DNA of 40,981 bases from M55B165 sp051744245 (GTDB lineage Bacteria > Actinomycetota > Humimicrobiia > Humimicrobiales > Humimicrobiaceae), in contig JBNJCV010000008.1 of NCBI GenBank assembly GCA_051744245.1, forward strand, positions 1-40,981. The letters run 5' to 3'. Shown here one piece after another: positions 8,075-16,491 of this stretch. Each line of letters opens with the position of its first letter. The first letter of the stretch is position 1. A program made the translations under genes and the position numbers. The notes under the pieces are model-generated. The model searched no databases and was not told the DNA's origin. It worked only from the letters and a program-made list of their open reading frames with translations.

Positions 8075-8992
8075 ATGAAAAAAAATATTAAGAATAAACC
8101 GGCTTCCATAAGAGCAAAACTTGCAAATATTTCAAGAATTGAAGGGATTGACTTTGATGCCCTTTTGCTTAGATATTTTCAAGAAAGATTTCTTTATCGC
8201 ATTGCTATTTCTGAGTTTTCTAAGCATTTTATACTTAAAGGAGGGCTTCTCTTAATTTATTTCCAGATACCAGGAATAAGACCAACCAAAGATATAGATT
8301 TTCTTGTTAGGCAATTAAATAATAGCCAAACTGAGCTTGAGGATATTTTCAGAAAAATTGCTAATCTTCATTTTGATGACGGCGTTAATTTCAAGCCTTT
8401 AACTGTATGCTCGGAGCGCATAAAAGAAGACACAGATTATGAGGGAATACGAATAAAAATAGAAGCTACACTGAGCCAAGCAAGAAAAAGACTCCAGATG
8501 GATATTGGTTTTGGTGATGTTGTAATTCCTAAAGCAAAAAAGATAAGATTCCCAACTTTGCTGGAGCAGTTACCTCCAAAAATTAAAGCATATTCAGTGG
8601 AAAGTATAATATCTGAAAAATTTGAAGCTATGGTTAAGCTGGCAATGGCAAATAGTCGGATGAAAGATTTTTATGATGTATTTACTCTTTCTGCTGGTTG
8701 TAATTTTCAGAGTCATAGACTCAAGATAGCAATTAAATCCACATTTAATAGAAGAAAAACTCCTATTCCTGAAAATCCATTAATATTCAGGGTTGAATTT
8801 CACGATGATGGGGAAAGACATAAACAATGGGCTGCTTTTCTTCGGAAATCTAGACTTAATAATACAGAATCAAATTTTAGCCAAATAATGAAGAGAATCA
8901 CAGATTTTCTTAAACCTATAATAATTTCAATTATAAATAAAACAGAAATAGAAAAAACCTGGGACCCATTGTTAAGATGCTGGAAAAAGTAA
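8075..8992 (+). CDS. abiEii: AbiEii-type nucleotidyltransferase toxin
   Basis: This 305-residue protein of the AbiEii family has the four motifs of DUF1814 toxins: KGG at 55-57, R-P-T-K-D-I-D-F with metal-binding Asp73 and Asp75, a second-strand Asp (QMDIGFGD), and the helix SIISEKFEAMVKLAMANSRMKDFYDVF with Lys182 and Asp198/Asp201. Family members transfer nucleotides to target RNA (tRNA for MenT toxins) and cause reversible growth arrest, often as phage defence. The 4-bp gap after the antitoxin stop and the weak ribosome site suggest translational coupling. The catalytic residues are all present, so it should be active. Confidence 0.93.
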   Translation: MKKNIKNKPASIRAKLANISRIEGIDFDALLLRYFQERFLYRIAISEFSKHFILKGGLLLIYFQIPGIRPTKDIDFLVRQLNNSQTELEDIFRKIANLHFDDGVNFKPLTVCSERIKEDTDYEGIRIKIEATLSQARKRLQMDIGFGDVVIPKAKKIRFPTLLEQLPPKIKAYSVESIISEKFEAMVKLAMANSRMKDFYDVFTLSAGCNFQSHRLKIAIKSTFNRRKTPIPENPLIFRVEFHDDGERHKQWAAFLRKSRLNNTESNFSQIMKRITDFLKPIIISIINKTEIEKTWDPLLRCWKK

Positions 8993-9477
8993 ACAATATT
9001 AGAATTTCATTTTTATAATATTAAATTTATTAATCTTTGTTAAATCAATTATCACTTATAATCTCCTTAACGCTATTCTGGAAAGAAGTAGACCAAGATG
9101 ATTTGTCTATTTCCGGGCCATAACACCAGAATATCTTATATGCTTCTGGATTACATTGTATGGTAGGATTTTTAAGAGATTATCCAGTTGAAGTGACAAG
9201 CTCTTTAGGATATTTTTTAACCAGATCCCGGAAACCTCTGGCGGTTTTTGTTATTGGGTTAGAATACTTGAATTCCAGAAATCCTATAATGGAACCCTAA
9301 ATTATTTTAATGCTAGCCTTCAGGGGATAGAAGGCCAGACCGATAATTTTATATTCTTAACTAACTTTTCGGGGAAAGTTCAATACTGCGCTACGGCGCA
9401 AGTAGACCTATTATAACTAAATGGAGAAAGGATATTATTGTTGCTGCTAAGCTTTAATGGGTCCGGGATAAAATATT
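8993..9477. other. Intergenic stretch with decayed fragments
   Basis: The gap before the arg promoter holds a recognisable ATPase remnant (9180-9296, minus, listed separately). A further minus-strand hydrophilic frame of about 40 codons lies downstream of that remnant's stop, without a start. A small hairpin at 9387-9400 has TGCGC/GCGCA arms and a TACG tetraloop but no T-run. No intact gene was found. Confidence 0.5.
9180..9296 (-). pseudogene. C-terminal remnant of a DUF4143-type AAA ATPase
   Basis: On the minus strand this reads GSIIGFLEFKYSNPITKTAR followed by GFRDLVKKYPKELVTSTG and a stop. The segment matches the end of the COG1373/DUF4143 ATPase family, where an E-x-K motif in a restriction-endonuclease-like fold is followed by the helix holding the GLR/GFR residues. 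Upstream (higher coordinates) the frame is broken by stops, so the rest of the protein is gone. Such ATPases are common accessory genes, and it sits beside the AbiE pair. Confidence 0.55.
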
Positions 9478-9506
9478 TTGCATAATATACAAATTTTATG
9501 TATAAT
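9478..9506 (+). promoter_or_regulatory. Sigma-70-type promoter of the arginine operon
   Basis: The -35 is TTGCAT at 9478-9483 and the -10 is TATAAT at 9501-9506, with an exact 17-bp spacer. The predicted start near 9513 leaves a leader of about 25 nt before argC. The promoter is embedded in the two palindromes described in the next entry. Confidence 0.75.
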
Positions 9507-9511
9507 ATACA
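9479..9511. promoter_or_regulatory. Candidate ArgR operator: two tandem palindromes
   Basis: TGCATAATATACA (9479-9491) and TGTATAATATACA (9499-9511) differ at one base and start exactly 20 bp apart, two helical turns. The second is a perfect palindrome around its central base. ArgR hexamers bind pairs of imperfect palindromes of the form TGNAT...ATNCA, overlapping promoters of arg genes, and argR lies in this operon. The spacing inside each box is one base shorter than in E. coli, so the assignment is inference. Occupation would cover both the -35 and the -10. Confidence 0.55.
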
Positions 9512-9538
9512 ATCATTATAAAAAATAACGGTCAAAAT

Positions 9539-10567
9539 ATGGATAAAAAAGCAAAAATAGCAATAATAGGAGGTTCCGGGCTGACCGGCACCGAGCTTAT
9601 TAAGATACTGAGCATGCACAAAGGCGCAGATATAAAGCATGCAACCTCCAGGACTTATAGAAACAAGAAAATATCAGATGTATTTAAAGGTTTAAGCTGT
9701 AATTTAAAGTTTGCTGAAAGCATCGGAACAGAAGAACTAAAAGAGATAGATGTACTGTTTTTATGCTTGCCACCGCAGGAGTCCATGGCTTATTTAAAAG
9801 AGGTGTATGCTAAATTTGACGGGCTGGTAATTGATGTGGGATCTGATTTTAGGCTAAAAGATAAAGAAGAGTACAAAAAATGGTACGGGACAGACCATGT
9901 TTTACCTGAAATTTTAAAAAAATTTGTATACGGGATACCAGAAATAAATTTTAATAACCTAAAAAAAGCTACCTATATTGCAAACCCTGGATGCTACCCG
10001 ACATCAGTGCTACTGGCCTTATACCCAATACTGGATAAAAAAATAGCCATAAAGGATATAATAATAGACTCTAAATCAGGAGTTAGCGGAGCCGGGAGAA
10101 AGCTAAAAGAGGATTACCTGTTTATAAACTTAGCTGAAAACTTCTATGCCTATGGTGCAGGAGGGCACAGGCATACAGGTGAGATAGAGCAGGAAATAGA
10201 AGCAGCCTATGGAAAGAAGCTAAAAGTTAGCTTTACCCCGCACCTACTTCCGGTCCACAAGGGGATATTCAGCTCAATTTACTGCAGGGTTGAAAAAGAT
10301 TATGGATTCAGTGATTTATATAAAAGCTATTACCAGGATAAGAAATTTGTAAATATAGTTGAAAGAATTCCCCAGATAAGGGATGTATGCGGCACCAACA
10401 GGTGCAATATAGCAGTTACTTATGACAGCAGGCCTAAGGTATTAAAGATATTTTCAGTAATTGATAACCTGGTTAAAGGCGCAGCCGGCCAGGCTGTGCA
10501 GAACATGAATATAGCTTTAGGATACAGGGAAGAAGAAGGACTAAATTTAGAAGGCTTATACACTTAG
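9539..10567 (+). CDS. argC: N-acetyl-gamma-glutamyl-phosphate reductase
   Basis: Third step of ornithine synthesis: NADPH-dependent reduction of N-acetylglutamyl phosphate to the semialdehyde, in the cytosol. The 342-residue protein has the N-terminal Rossmann motif IIGGSGLTGTEL (9-20), the catalytic cysteine in NPGCYPTS (Cys152), the SKSGVSGAGR loop, and HLLPVHKGI with the active-site histidine. Length is normal for the short (bacterial type 1) family. It is the first gene of the operon, about 25 nt from the predicted transcription start, and has only a weak ribosome binding site. argJ follows after 11 bp. Confidence 0.97.
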   Translation: MDKKAKIAIIGGSGLTGTELIKILSMHKGADIKHATSRTYRNKKISDVFKGLSCNLKFAESIGTEELKEIDVLFLCLPPQESMAYLKEVYAKFDGLVIDVGSDFRLKDKEEYKKWYGTDHVLPEILKKFVYGIPEINFNNLKKATYIANPGCYPTSVLLALYPILDKKIAIKDIIIDSKSGVSGAGRKLKEDYLFINLAENFYAYGAGGHRHTGEIEQEIEAAYGKKLKVSFTPHLLPVHKGIFSSIYCRVEKDYGFSDLYKSYYQDKKFVNIVERIPQIRDVCGTNRCNIAVTYDSRPKVLKIFSVIDNLVKGAAGQAVQNMNIALGYREEEGLNLEGLYT

Positions 10568-10578
10568 GAGGAAAATAT

Positions 10579-11793
10579 ATGGCTTTTGAGATTATAGAAG
10601 GTGGCACCATTACTGATGTACCTGAATTTTTTGCAGGTGCTGCCCATTGTGGAATAAAGAAAAAGAGTAAAAAAGATGACATCTGCATAATATACACGCC
10701 GCTGGATACGGTATGCAGTGCTGTATTTACCACTAACAAGTTTGCTGCTGCCCCTGTTATTGTATCCAGGCAGCAGCTCAAAAAAGGAAGAAATATAAAA
10801 GGGATAGTGGTAAATAGCGGCATTGCCAATGCCTGCACGGGAAAACAGGGATACCTTAACACCATCAAGGCAATAGAGATTGGTGCAAAGCTTCTTAATA
10901 TAAGCAGGGAAGAGGTAATATTTACCTCAACCGGGATTATAGGGAAGCAGCTTCCCATGGATTTAATAAAGAAGGGGCTGGAGCTTAGTAGCAAGAGCTT
11001 AAACTCCAGTGGAGGTCATGTGGCTGCTGAAGCCATATTGACTACGGATAAGGTTAAAAAAGAAGTTGCAGTAAACATAAAGACAGAACAAGAAGAGATA
11101 GTAATTGGAGGCATTGCCAAAGGTTCCGGCATGATAGAGCCCAACATGGCTACCATGCTTGCTTTTGTGGCCACTAATGCGGAAGTGCCTCCAGAGCTAC
11201 TGGACAGCCTGTTAAAGGAGGGTGTGGGCCAGAGCTTTAACTGTATAACTGTGGATGGATGCCAGTCTACCAATGACATGGTAACCTTACAGGCAAATGG
11301 GCAGAGTAGATTAAAGATAGGTAAGGAAAGCAAATACTTATCAGATTTCAAGCAAGCCCTGTTTTATGTCCTGGAAACTTTAGCTAAAAAAATTGTGGCT
11401 GACGGGGAAGGGATAACCAAGTTTATTGAGATAGAAGCAGTAAATGCTAAAACCAGGATGGATGCCCTAAAAGCTGGCAAGGCTATTGCCAATTCTAACC
11501 TGTTTAAGGCAGCCATGTTTGGCGAGGACCTCAACTGGGGCAGGATTAATGCGGCCATGGGCTCAAGTGATGCAAATTTTGATCCGGACAAGGTAGATAT
11601 CTATATCTCAAACCTAATGGTTGTAAGGGGCGGAATAGGGGTAGAATTTGACCAACAGAAAGCTAAAAAGTTGCTAAAAGAAGATAATATAAATTTTAAG
11701 GTAGACTTAAATCAGGGAGAAGAGGCGGCAAAAGTCTGGACCTCTGATCTTAGCTATGAATATATCAAGATAAACGGAATGTATACAACTTAA
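10579..11793 (+). CDS. argJ: Ornithine acetyltransferase / glutamate N-acetyltransferase (ArgJ)
   Basis: Recycles the acetyl group from N-acetylornithine to glutamate; bifunctional forms also use acetyl-CoA to make N-acetylglutamate. The 404-residue precursor carries the self-cleavage site in KGSGMIEPNMATML, between Ala191 and Thr192. Thr192 becomes the N-terminal nucleophile of the beta chain. The oxyanion-hole region TSTGIIGKQLP and the C-terminal TSDLSYEYIKING are also present. No argA or argE is seen in this operon, so the cyclic acetyl pathway through ArgJ is the expected route. AGGAGG before the ATG gives a strong start. Confidence 0.97.
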   Translation: MAFEIIEGGTITDVPEFFAGAAHCGIKKKSKKDDICIIYTPLDTVCSAVFTTNKFAAAPVIVSRQQLKKGRNIKGIVVNSGIANACTGKQGYLNTIKAIEIGAKLLNISREEVIFTSTGIIGKQLPMDLIKKGLELSSKSLNSSGGHVAAEAILTTDKVKKEVAVNIKTEQEEIVIGGIAKGSGMIEPNMATMLAFVATNAEVPPELLDSLLKEGVGQSFNCITVDGCQSTNDMVTLQANGQSRLKIGKESKYLSDFKQALFYVLETLAKKIVADGEGITKFIEIEAVNAKTRMDALKAGKAIANSNLFKAAMFGEDLNWGRINAAMGSSDANFDPDKVDIYISNLMVVRGGIGVEFDQQKAKKLLKEDNINFKVDLNQGEEAAKVWTSDLSYEYIKINGMYTT

Positions 11794-11801
11794 AGGAAAA
11801 T

Positions 11802-12701
11802 ATGGGAATTAAATTTGCCAGGGATAACAATACCAACGAAAAGTATTTTAACAAGGTGGAAGTGCTACTTGAATCCTTGCCCTACATAAAAGAATATTTT
11901 AACTGTATCGTGGTGGTTAAGATTGGAGGAAGCATGATGGAAAACGATAAAGTCCTTCAGAGCGTACTGGATGATTTGGTGCTTATGAAATATGTGGGAA
12001 TAAAGGTAGTACTGGTGCACGGAGGGGGAAAACAAATATCTACGATAATGGACGAAAAGGGAATAAAGCCAAAATTTGTGGATGGCTTGAGGGTGACAGA
12101 TGAAAAAGTGATAGACATTGCCAAGATGGTTTTGGTTGGCCAGGTTAACAGTAAGATTGTAAGTTTCTTAAATAAGCACGGAAAAGTTGCAATTGGGGTA
12201 TCCGGAAATGATGCCAGCTTTATAACCTGCAAAAAGAAGGAATACACCAGGGAAGGAAAGGCAGTTGACCTGGGTTTTGTGGGGGAGATAGAAGACATTA
12301 ATTCAGATTTTTTGATAAATATCCTAGATGACGGATATATGCCGGTGATAGCTACTCTGGGAGTAGACGGAAAGGGAAATATATATAATATTAATGCCGA
12401 TACATGCGCATCCGGGATTGCCATAGCCCTAAACTCAGAAAAGCTTATATCCCTGACAGATGTAGATGGAATCCTTAAAGGGGATAAGTTGATTTCAAGT
12501 ATATCAATAGACAGCTGCTATGGTATGATAAAGGGTGGAAATATAGATAAGGGAATGATACCCAAGGTGGAAGCCTGCATTAAGGCAATGGAAAATGGAG
12601 TAAAAAGAACCCATATTTTAAATGGTACCAGGAAACATTCCATACTGGCAGAAATTTTTACCGATAAAGGAATTGGAACTATGATAGTCAAGGAGGATTA
12701 A
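11802..12701 (+). CDS. argB: Acetylglutamate kinase
   Basis: Second step of the pathway: ATP-dependent phosphorylation of N-acetylglutamate. The 299-residue amino-acid-kinase fold shows VVKIGGSMM (phosphate-binding Lys-Gly-Gly), VVLVHGGGKQI (substrate-binding glycine loop), DGLRVTDEKV, NINADTCASGIA and the LTDVDGI strand near the nucleotide site. An N-terminal extension of about 25 residues before the first beta strand is of the kind found in arginine-sensitive hexameric kinases, so feedback inhibition by arginine is plausible (inference). AAGGAAA precedes the start. The stop codon abuts the argD start directly. Confidence 0.97.
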   Translation: MGIKFARDNNTNEKYFNKVEVLLESLPYIKEYFNCIVVVKIGGSMMENDKVLQSVLDDLVLMKYVGIKVVLVHGGGKQISTIMDEKGIKPKFVDGLRVTDEKVIDIAKMVLVGQVNSKIVSFLNKHGKVAIGVSGNDASFITCKKKEYTREGKAVDLGFVGEIEDINSDFLINILDDGYMPVIATLGVDGKGNIYNINADTCASGIAIALNSEKLISLTDVDGILKGDKLISSISIDSCYGMIKGGNIDKGMIPKVEACIKAMENGVKRTHILNGTRKHSILAEIFTDKGIGTMIVKED

Positions 12702-13919
12702 GTGGTTGAAGATAAAAATTTGGAAATATACAAAGATGGCGAAAAATACCTAATGCCTACATACAGCAGGCTGCCGGTGGTTTTTACCCGGGCAAACATG
12801 CAGTACCTGTGGGATGCAGAAGGAAACAGGTATACTGACTATATTGCAGGATATGGATGCTTGAATGTGGGGCATTCAAATGGCAGGGTAGTAAAAGCTA
12901 TTGCAAGCCAGATTGGAAAGATCATACAGCCCTCCAATATTTATTATAATATTCCCCAGGTAGAGCTAGCCAAAAAGCTTTGTGTAGCCACAGGTTTTGG
13001 CCAGAAAGTTTTCTTTTCAAACAGTGGCACCGAAGCGGTTGAGGGAGCTATAAAGCTTGCCAGAAAATATTCTACAGAAAAATACGATGAAGGCAGGTAT
13101 GAAATAATATCTTTTTACAATTCTTTCCATGGAAGGACCCTGGGGGCGCTCTCTGCTACTGCCCAGACCAAGAAACAAAAAGTATTTGAACCTTTGCTTG
13201 AAGGTTTCAAATATGCAGACCTCAATGACCTGGATTCAGTAAAAGCTAAGATAAGTGATAAAACCTGTGCAGTAATAATTGAACCCATACAGGGAGAAGG
13301 GGGAGTAAACCCTGCTGAAAATAAATTTATGTCTGGCCTTAAGGAGTTATGCCAGAAGGAGGATATACTCCTTATAGCTGATGAAATACAGACGGGCTTT
13401 GGGAGGACTGGAAAGATGTTTGCCTGCCAGGATTACGGAATTGATCCAGACATACTGGTGGTTGCCAAAAGCCTTGGAGGAGGAATGCCTATCGGAGCCA
13501 TAATATCCACAGAAAAAATAAGCTCAGTATTTGGGCCCGGCTCTCATGGCTCAACCTTTGGAGGAAATGCTGCTTCCTGTGCTGCAGGGTGTGCGGTAAT
13601 TGATTATATAAGAGAGAAAAACCTGGTGGCCAGGGCAGAAAAATTGGGAAATTACTTCCAAAACAAATTGTCAATGTTGGCAGGTAAATTCGATATTATA
13701 AAGGAAATAAGGGGTAAAGGTTTAATGATAGGTGTAGAGCTTACAAAACCAATTGCGCCTGATTTGGTAAAAGATGGACTAGAGGATAAGCTGATAATAA
13801 ACTGGGTATCAGATTATACTTTAAGATTCCTTCCCCCATTAATTATAAATAAGAAAAATCTTGATACTTTAATCAAATGGTTAAATAAAAAATTTGGAGA
13901 AATTGAAAATGGAAAATAA
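12702..13919 (+). CDS. argD: Acetylornithine aminotransferase
   Basis: PLP-dependent class III aminotransferase that converts N-acetylglutamate semialdehyde to N-acetylornithine. The 405-residue protein has SNSGTEAVEGAIKLAR (phosphate-binding), FHGRTLGAL, the DEIQTGFGRTG motif with Asp227 contacting the pyridine nitrogen, and the Schiff-base lysine in VVAKSLGGGMPIGA (Lys256). The start is a GTG directly after the argB TAA, with AGGAGG inside the argB end, so the two are translationally coupled. The 3' end overlaps argF by 11 bp. Confidence 0.96.
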   Translation: MVEDKNLEIYKDGEKYLMPTYSRLPVVFTRANMQYLWDAEGNRYTDYIAGYGCLNVGHSNGRVVKAIASQIGKIIQPSNIYYNIPQVELAKKLCVATGFGQKVFFSNSGTEAVEGAIKLARKYSTEKYDEGRYEIISFYNSFHGRTLGALSATAQTKKQKVFEPLLEGFKYADLNDLDSVKAKISDKTCAVIIEPIQGEGGVNPAENKFMSGLKELCQKEDILLIADEIQTGFGRTGKMFACQDYGIDPDILVVAKSLGGGMPIGAIISTEKISSVFGPGSHGSTFGGNAASCAAGCAVIDYIREKNLVARAEKLGNYFQNKLSMLAGKFDIIKEIRGKGLMIGVELTKPIAPDLVKDGLEDKLIINWVSDYTLRFLPPLIINKKNLDTLIKWLNKKFGEIENGK

Positions 13920-14826
13920 AGATTTTTTAAGTCTTAGAGATATGACAAGTGAAACTATTGATTACTTGCTGAAGCTTGCTTCAAGAATTAAAAGGGGCAA
14001 ATTCCTGTACAAGGACTTGCTGGAAGGTAAAAGCTTGGGGCTGCTTTTTAGTAAGCATTCAACAAGGACCAGGCTGTCATTTGAAGCAGGTATAAATCAG
14101 CTGGGCGGGAATGCTATATACCTTGATGCACAACATCTGCAGCTTTCTAGGGGGGAAACAGTTGAGGATACGGCGAGAGTTCTGTCCAGGTACCTAAATG
14201 GTTTGGTTATAAGGACCTATGAGCAAAGTATGGTAGATAGGTTTGCCCAGAACAGCAGCATTCCCATAATAAACGGGCTTACAGATGACTACCATCCATG
14301 CCAGGCCCTATCAGACCTTTTTACTATTTTTGAGATGGGAATGTTAAACAAGGATTTAAAGTTTAGCTATATAGGGGACAGCAATAATGTGTCCAACAGC
14401 CTGCTGGTAGGCTTTTCTAAATTAGGGCTGGATATTACCCTGGGATGTCCAAAAGAGTACTCACCTAAAAAATGGATAATCGATGTTTTTAACCAGCAGG
14501 CAAAAAAGACCGGAGCCAGGTTGAAAGTAGCAAACGACCCGGCAGAAGCAGCAAAGGATGCCCATATAATCTATACAGATGTGTGGATTAGCATGGGAAA
14601 TACTAAAAGTGAGGAAAAGCTAGCCAAGCTAAAGAAATTCCAGGTAAACAGGAAACTTTTAACCTATGCCAGCGAGAATGTAAAAGTGATGCACTGCCTT
14701 CCTGCCCATAGGGAACAGGAGATAACCTCAGAGGTAATGGATGGAAAAAATTCTATAGTATGGGACCAGGCCGAAAACAGGCTCCATGCACAGAAGGCTT
14801 TACTTGTATATCTATATTCGAGGTAA
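13909..14826 (+). CDS. argF: Ornithine carbamoyltransferase
   Basis: Transfers the carbamoyl group from carbamoyl phosphate to ornithine, giving citrulline. I choose ATG 13909 (305 residues) because GGAG lies 9 nt before it; a TTG at 13894 would add only five residues. Carbamoyl-phosphate loop S-T-R-T-R is at 51-55, the HPCQ motif at 129-132, and the ornithine-site HCLP at 262-265, with Asp/Ser-Met residues in the VWISMG loop. Length is normal. The gene overlaps argD by 11 bp and argR follows after 2 bp. No carbamoyl-phosphate synthase is in the window. Confidence 0.96.
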   Translation: MENKDFLSLRDMTSETIDYLLKLASRIKRGKFLYKDLLEGKSLGLLFSKHSTRTRLSFEAGINQLGGNAIYLDAQHLQLSRGETVEDTARVLSRYLNGLVIRTYEQSMVDRFAQNSSIPIINGLTDDYHPCQALSDLFTIFEMGMLNKDLKFSYIGDSNNVSNSLLVGFSKLGLDITLGCPKEYSPKKWIIDVFNQQAKKTGARLKVANDPAEAAKDAHIIYTDVWISMGNTKSEEKLAKLKKFQVNRKLLTYASENVKVMHCLPAHREQEITSEVMDGKNSIVWDQAENRLHAQKALLVYLYSR

Positions 14827-14828
14827 AA

Positions 14829-15287
14829 ATGAGGAACCGAGATGAGAGACTAAAAGCAATAAAAGAGATAGTGCTATCAGAAAGGGTAGCTTCACAGGAT
14901 GAGTTGCTAAAAAAGCTAAAAGAGAGGGGTTTTTCTGTAACCCAGGCAACCATTTCCAGGGATATCAATCACTTGAGACTAATAAAGGTCAGAAATTACA
15001 GGCAGGAAGAATTTTATACCCTGGACAGAAAATACCAGGAGGGCAGCCTGTTTAATATGGATAAATTAAAATCTAAATTTACAGAAAGTGTGATATCAGT
15101 AAACAGGGCTAAAAATATACTGGTTATAAAGACCTATCCCGGGGAAGCCCAGGGGGTTGCAGCGGCTGTCGACGGGATGAATTTTGTTGAGATTCTAGGG
15201 ACTGTTGCCGGAGATGATTCTATAATATGCGTGGTAAGAGATGACGGAAGCGCTGAAAAAATAAATAAAATGTTAAAAGGATTTTAG
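14829..15287 (+). CDS. argR: Arginine repressor
   Basis: Arginine-responsive transcription factor. The 152-residue protein has an N-terminal winged helix (recognition helix around TQATISRDINHLRLIKV) and a C-terminal oligomerisation and arginine-binding domain with the GTVAGDDSIICVV segment, which holds the Asp pair that contacts arginine. I choose ATG 14829: GAGG lies 5 nt upstream and the family usually begins MRxxR just before the first helix. A longer upstream frame is only argF read-through. It lies inside the operon it most likely controls, so autoregulation through the tandem palindromes at 9479-9511 is expected. Confidence 0.96.
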   Translation: MRNRDERLKAIKEIVLSERVASQDELLKKLKERGFSVTQATISRDINHLRLIKVRNYRQEEFYTLDRKYQEGSLFNMDKLKSKFTESVISVNRAKNILVIKTYPGEAQGVAAAVDGMNFVEILGTVAGDDSIICVVRDDGSAEKINKMLKGF

Positions 15288-15297
15288 GAGTTGGATT

Positions 15298-16491
15298 ATG
15301 AAAAAAGTAGTACTTGCATATTCAGGAGGGCTTGATACCTCCATTTCTATAAATTGGCTGAAAGAGAATTACGGGGCAGAAGTAATTGCAGCCCTGGTAG
15401 ACGTTGGCCAGCCTGATGACCTGAGGGAGGCTTCCGGCCGTGCATTGGAACTGGGAGCTCTTAAGTCTGAAGTTGTGGATGCAAAGGATGAGTTTGTAAC
15501 AAATTATGTTTTCCCAGCTATTAAAGCTAACCTTTACTATGAGAAAAAGTATCCCCTGGCTACTGCGCTTGCCAGGCCCCTTATAGCTAAGAAACTAGTA
15601 GAAATTGCTGAAAGGGAGGACGCAGATTATGTAGCCCACGGCTGCACTGCCAAGGGCAATGACCAGGTTAGGTTTGATGTGGGCATCAGGACGCTTAACC
15701 CAAATTTAAACATAATTGCCCCCCAGAGGGAATGGAATATATCCAGGGATGAGGCAATTGAGTATGCCAAAAAAAATAATTTAAAAATTACAGTTACCAA
15801 GAAAAGCCCCTACAGCATTGATGAAAACCTGTGGGGCAGGAGCATTGAATGCGGGGTACTGGAAGACCCTTACAGCGAACCTCCTGAAAATATCTATAAG
15901 TGGACCGAAATTAAGAAGAAAAAAAGCGATACCAGCTACCTGGAGATAGGGTTTGAAAAAGGGATTCCTGTTTCACTGGATGGAAAAAATCTAGACCCGG
16001 TTGAGATTATAAAAAGAATAAATGGTGCCGCAGGCCCTTATGGAGTGGGGAGGGAAGACATGGTAGAAAACAGGCTGGTGGGCATAAAATCAAGGGAAAT
16101 ATATGAATCCCCGGCTGCTACTGTGCTTATTGAAGCTCATAGGGAACTGGAAGCGCTGGTTCTGGACAGGGAGCTTGTTCATTACAAATATCTGCTGGAA
16201 GAAAAGCTGGCAGAGCTTACCTATTATGGATTGTGGTTTACACCTCTTAAAAGCTGCCTGGCTAAATTCGTGGAAGAAAGTCAGAAATATGTAACGGGCT
16301 CAGTAAAGGTTAAACTGGGTTACAAAAATTTTTCAGTGGTGGGAAGGAAGTCGCCTCATTCTATGTACGATATGGGGCTGGCTACATATGATAAGCAAGA
16401 CAAGTTTGATCCCAGGCATTCTGAAAGCTTTATAAAGCTTTGGGGATACCCTTATGAACTTTTGGGAAGAAAAGGAAGAATAGATGAGTAA
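15298..16491 (+). CDS. argG: Argininosuccinate synthase
   Basis: Joins citrulline and aspartate using ATP to form argininosuccinate. The 397-residue protein has the N-type ATP pyrophosphatase P-loop AYSGGLDTS (7-15), HGCTAKGNDQVRFD (citrulline/aspartate binding), SIDENLWGRSIECG and the C-terminal tetramerisation arm. AGGAG lies before the ATG. The last 8 bp overlap the argH start (ATGAGTAA), so the two are translationally coupled. Confidence 0.97.
   Translation: MKKVVLAYSGGLDTSISINWLKENYGAEVIAALVDVGQPDDLREASGRALELGALKSEVVDAKDEFVTNYVFPAIKANLYYEKKYPLATALARPLIAKKLVEIAEREDADYVAHGCTAKGNDQVRFDVGIRTLNPNLNIIAPQREWNISRDEAIEYAKKNNLKITVTKKSPYSIDENLWGRSIECGVLEDPYSEPPENIYKWTEIKKKKSDTSYLEIGFEKGIPVSLDGKNLDPVEIIKRINGAAGPYGVGREDMVENRLVGIKSREIYESPAATVLIEAHRELEALVLDRELVHYKYLLEEKLAELTYYGLWFTPLKSCLAKFVEESQKYVTGSVKVKLGYKNFSVVGRKSPHSMYDMGLATYDKQDKFDPRHSESFIKLWGYPYELLGRKGRIDE

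Noticed and set aside
9387..9400. Terminator before the arg promoter
   Set aside because: A 5-bp GC stem with a TACG loop is present, but no T-run follows on either strand.
14760..14828. Longer N-terminus for ArgR
   Set aside because: The extra residues are argF sequence read in another frame; ATG 14829 has a ribosome site and matches family length.
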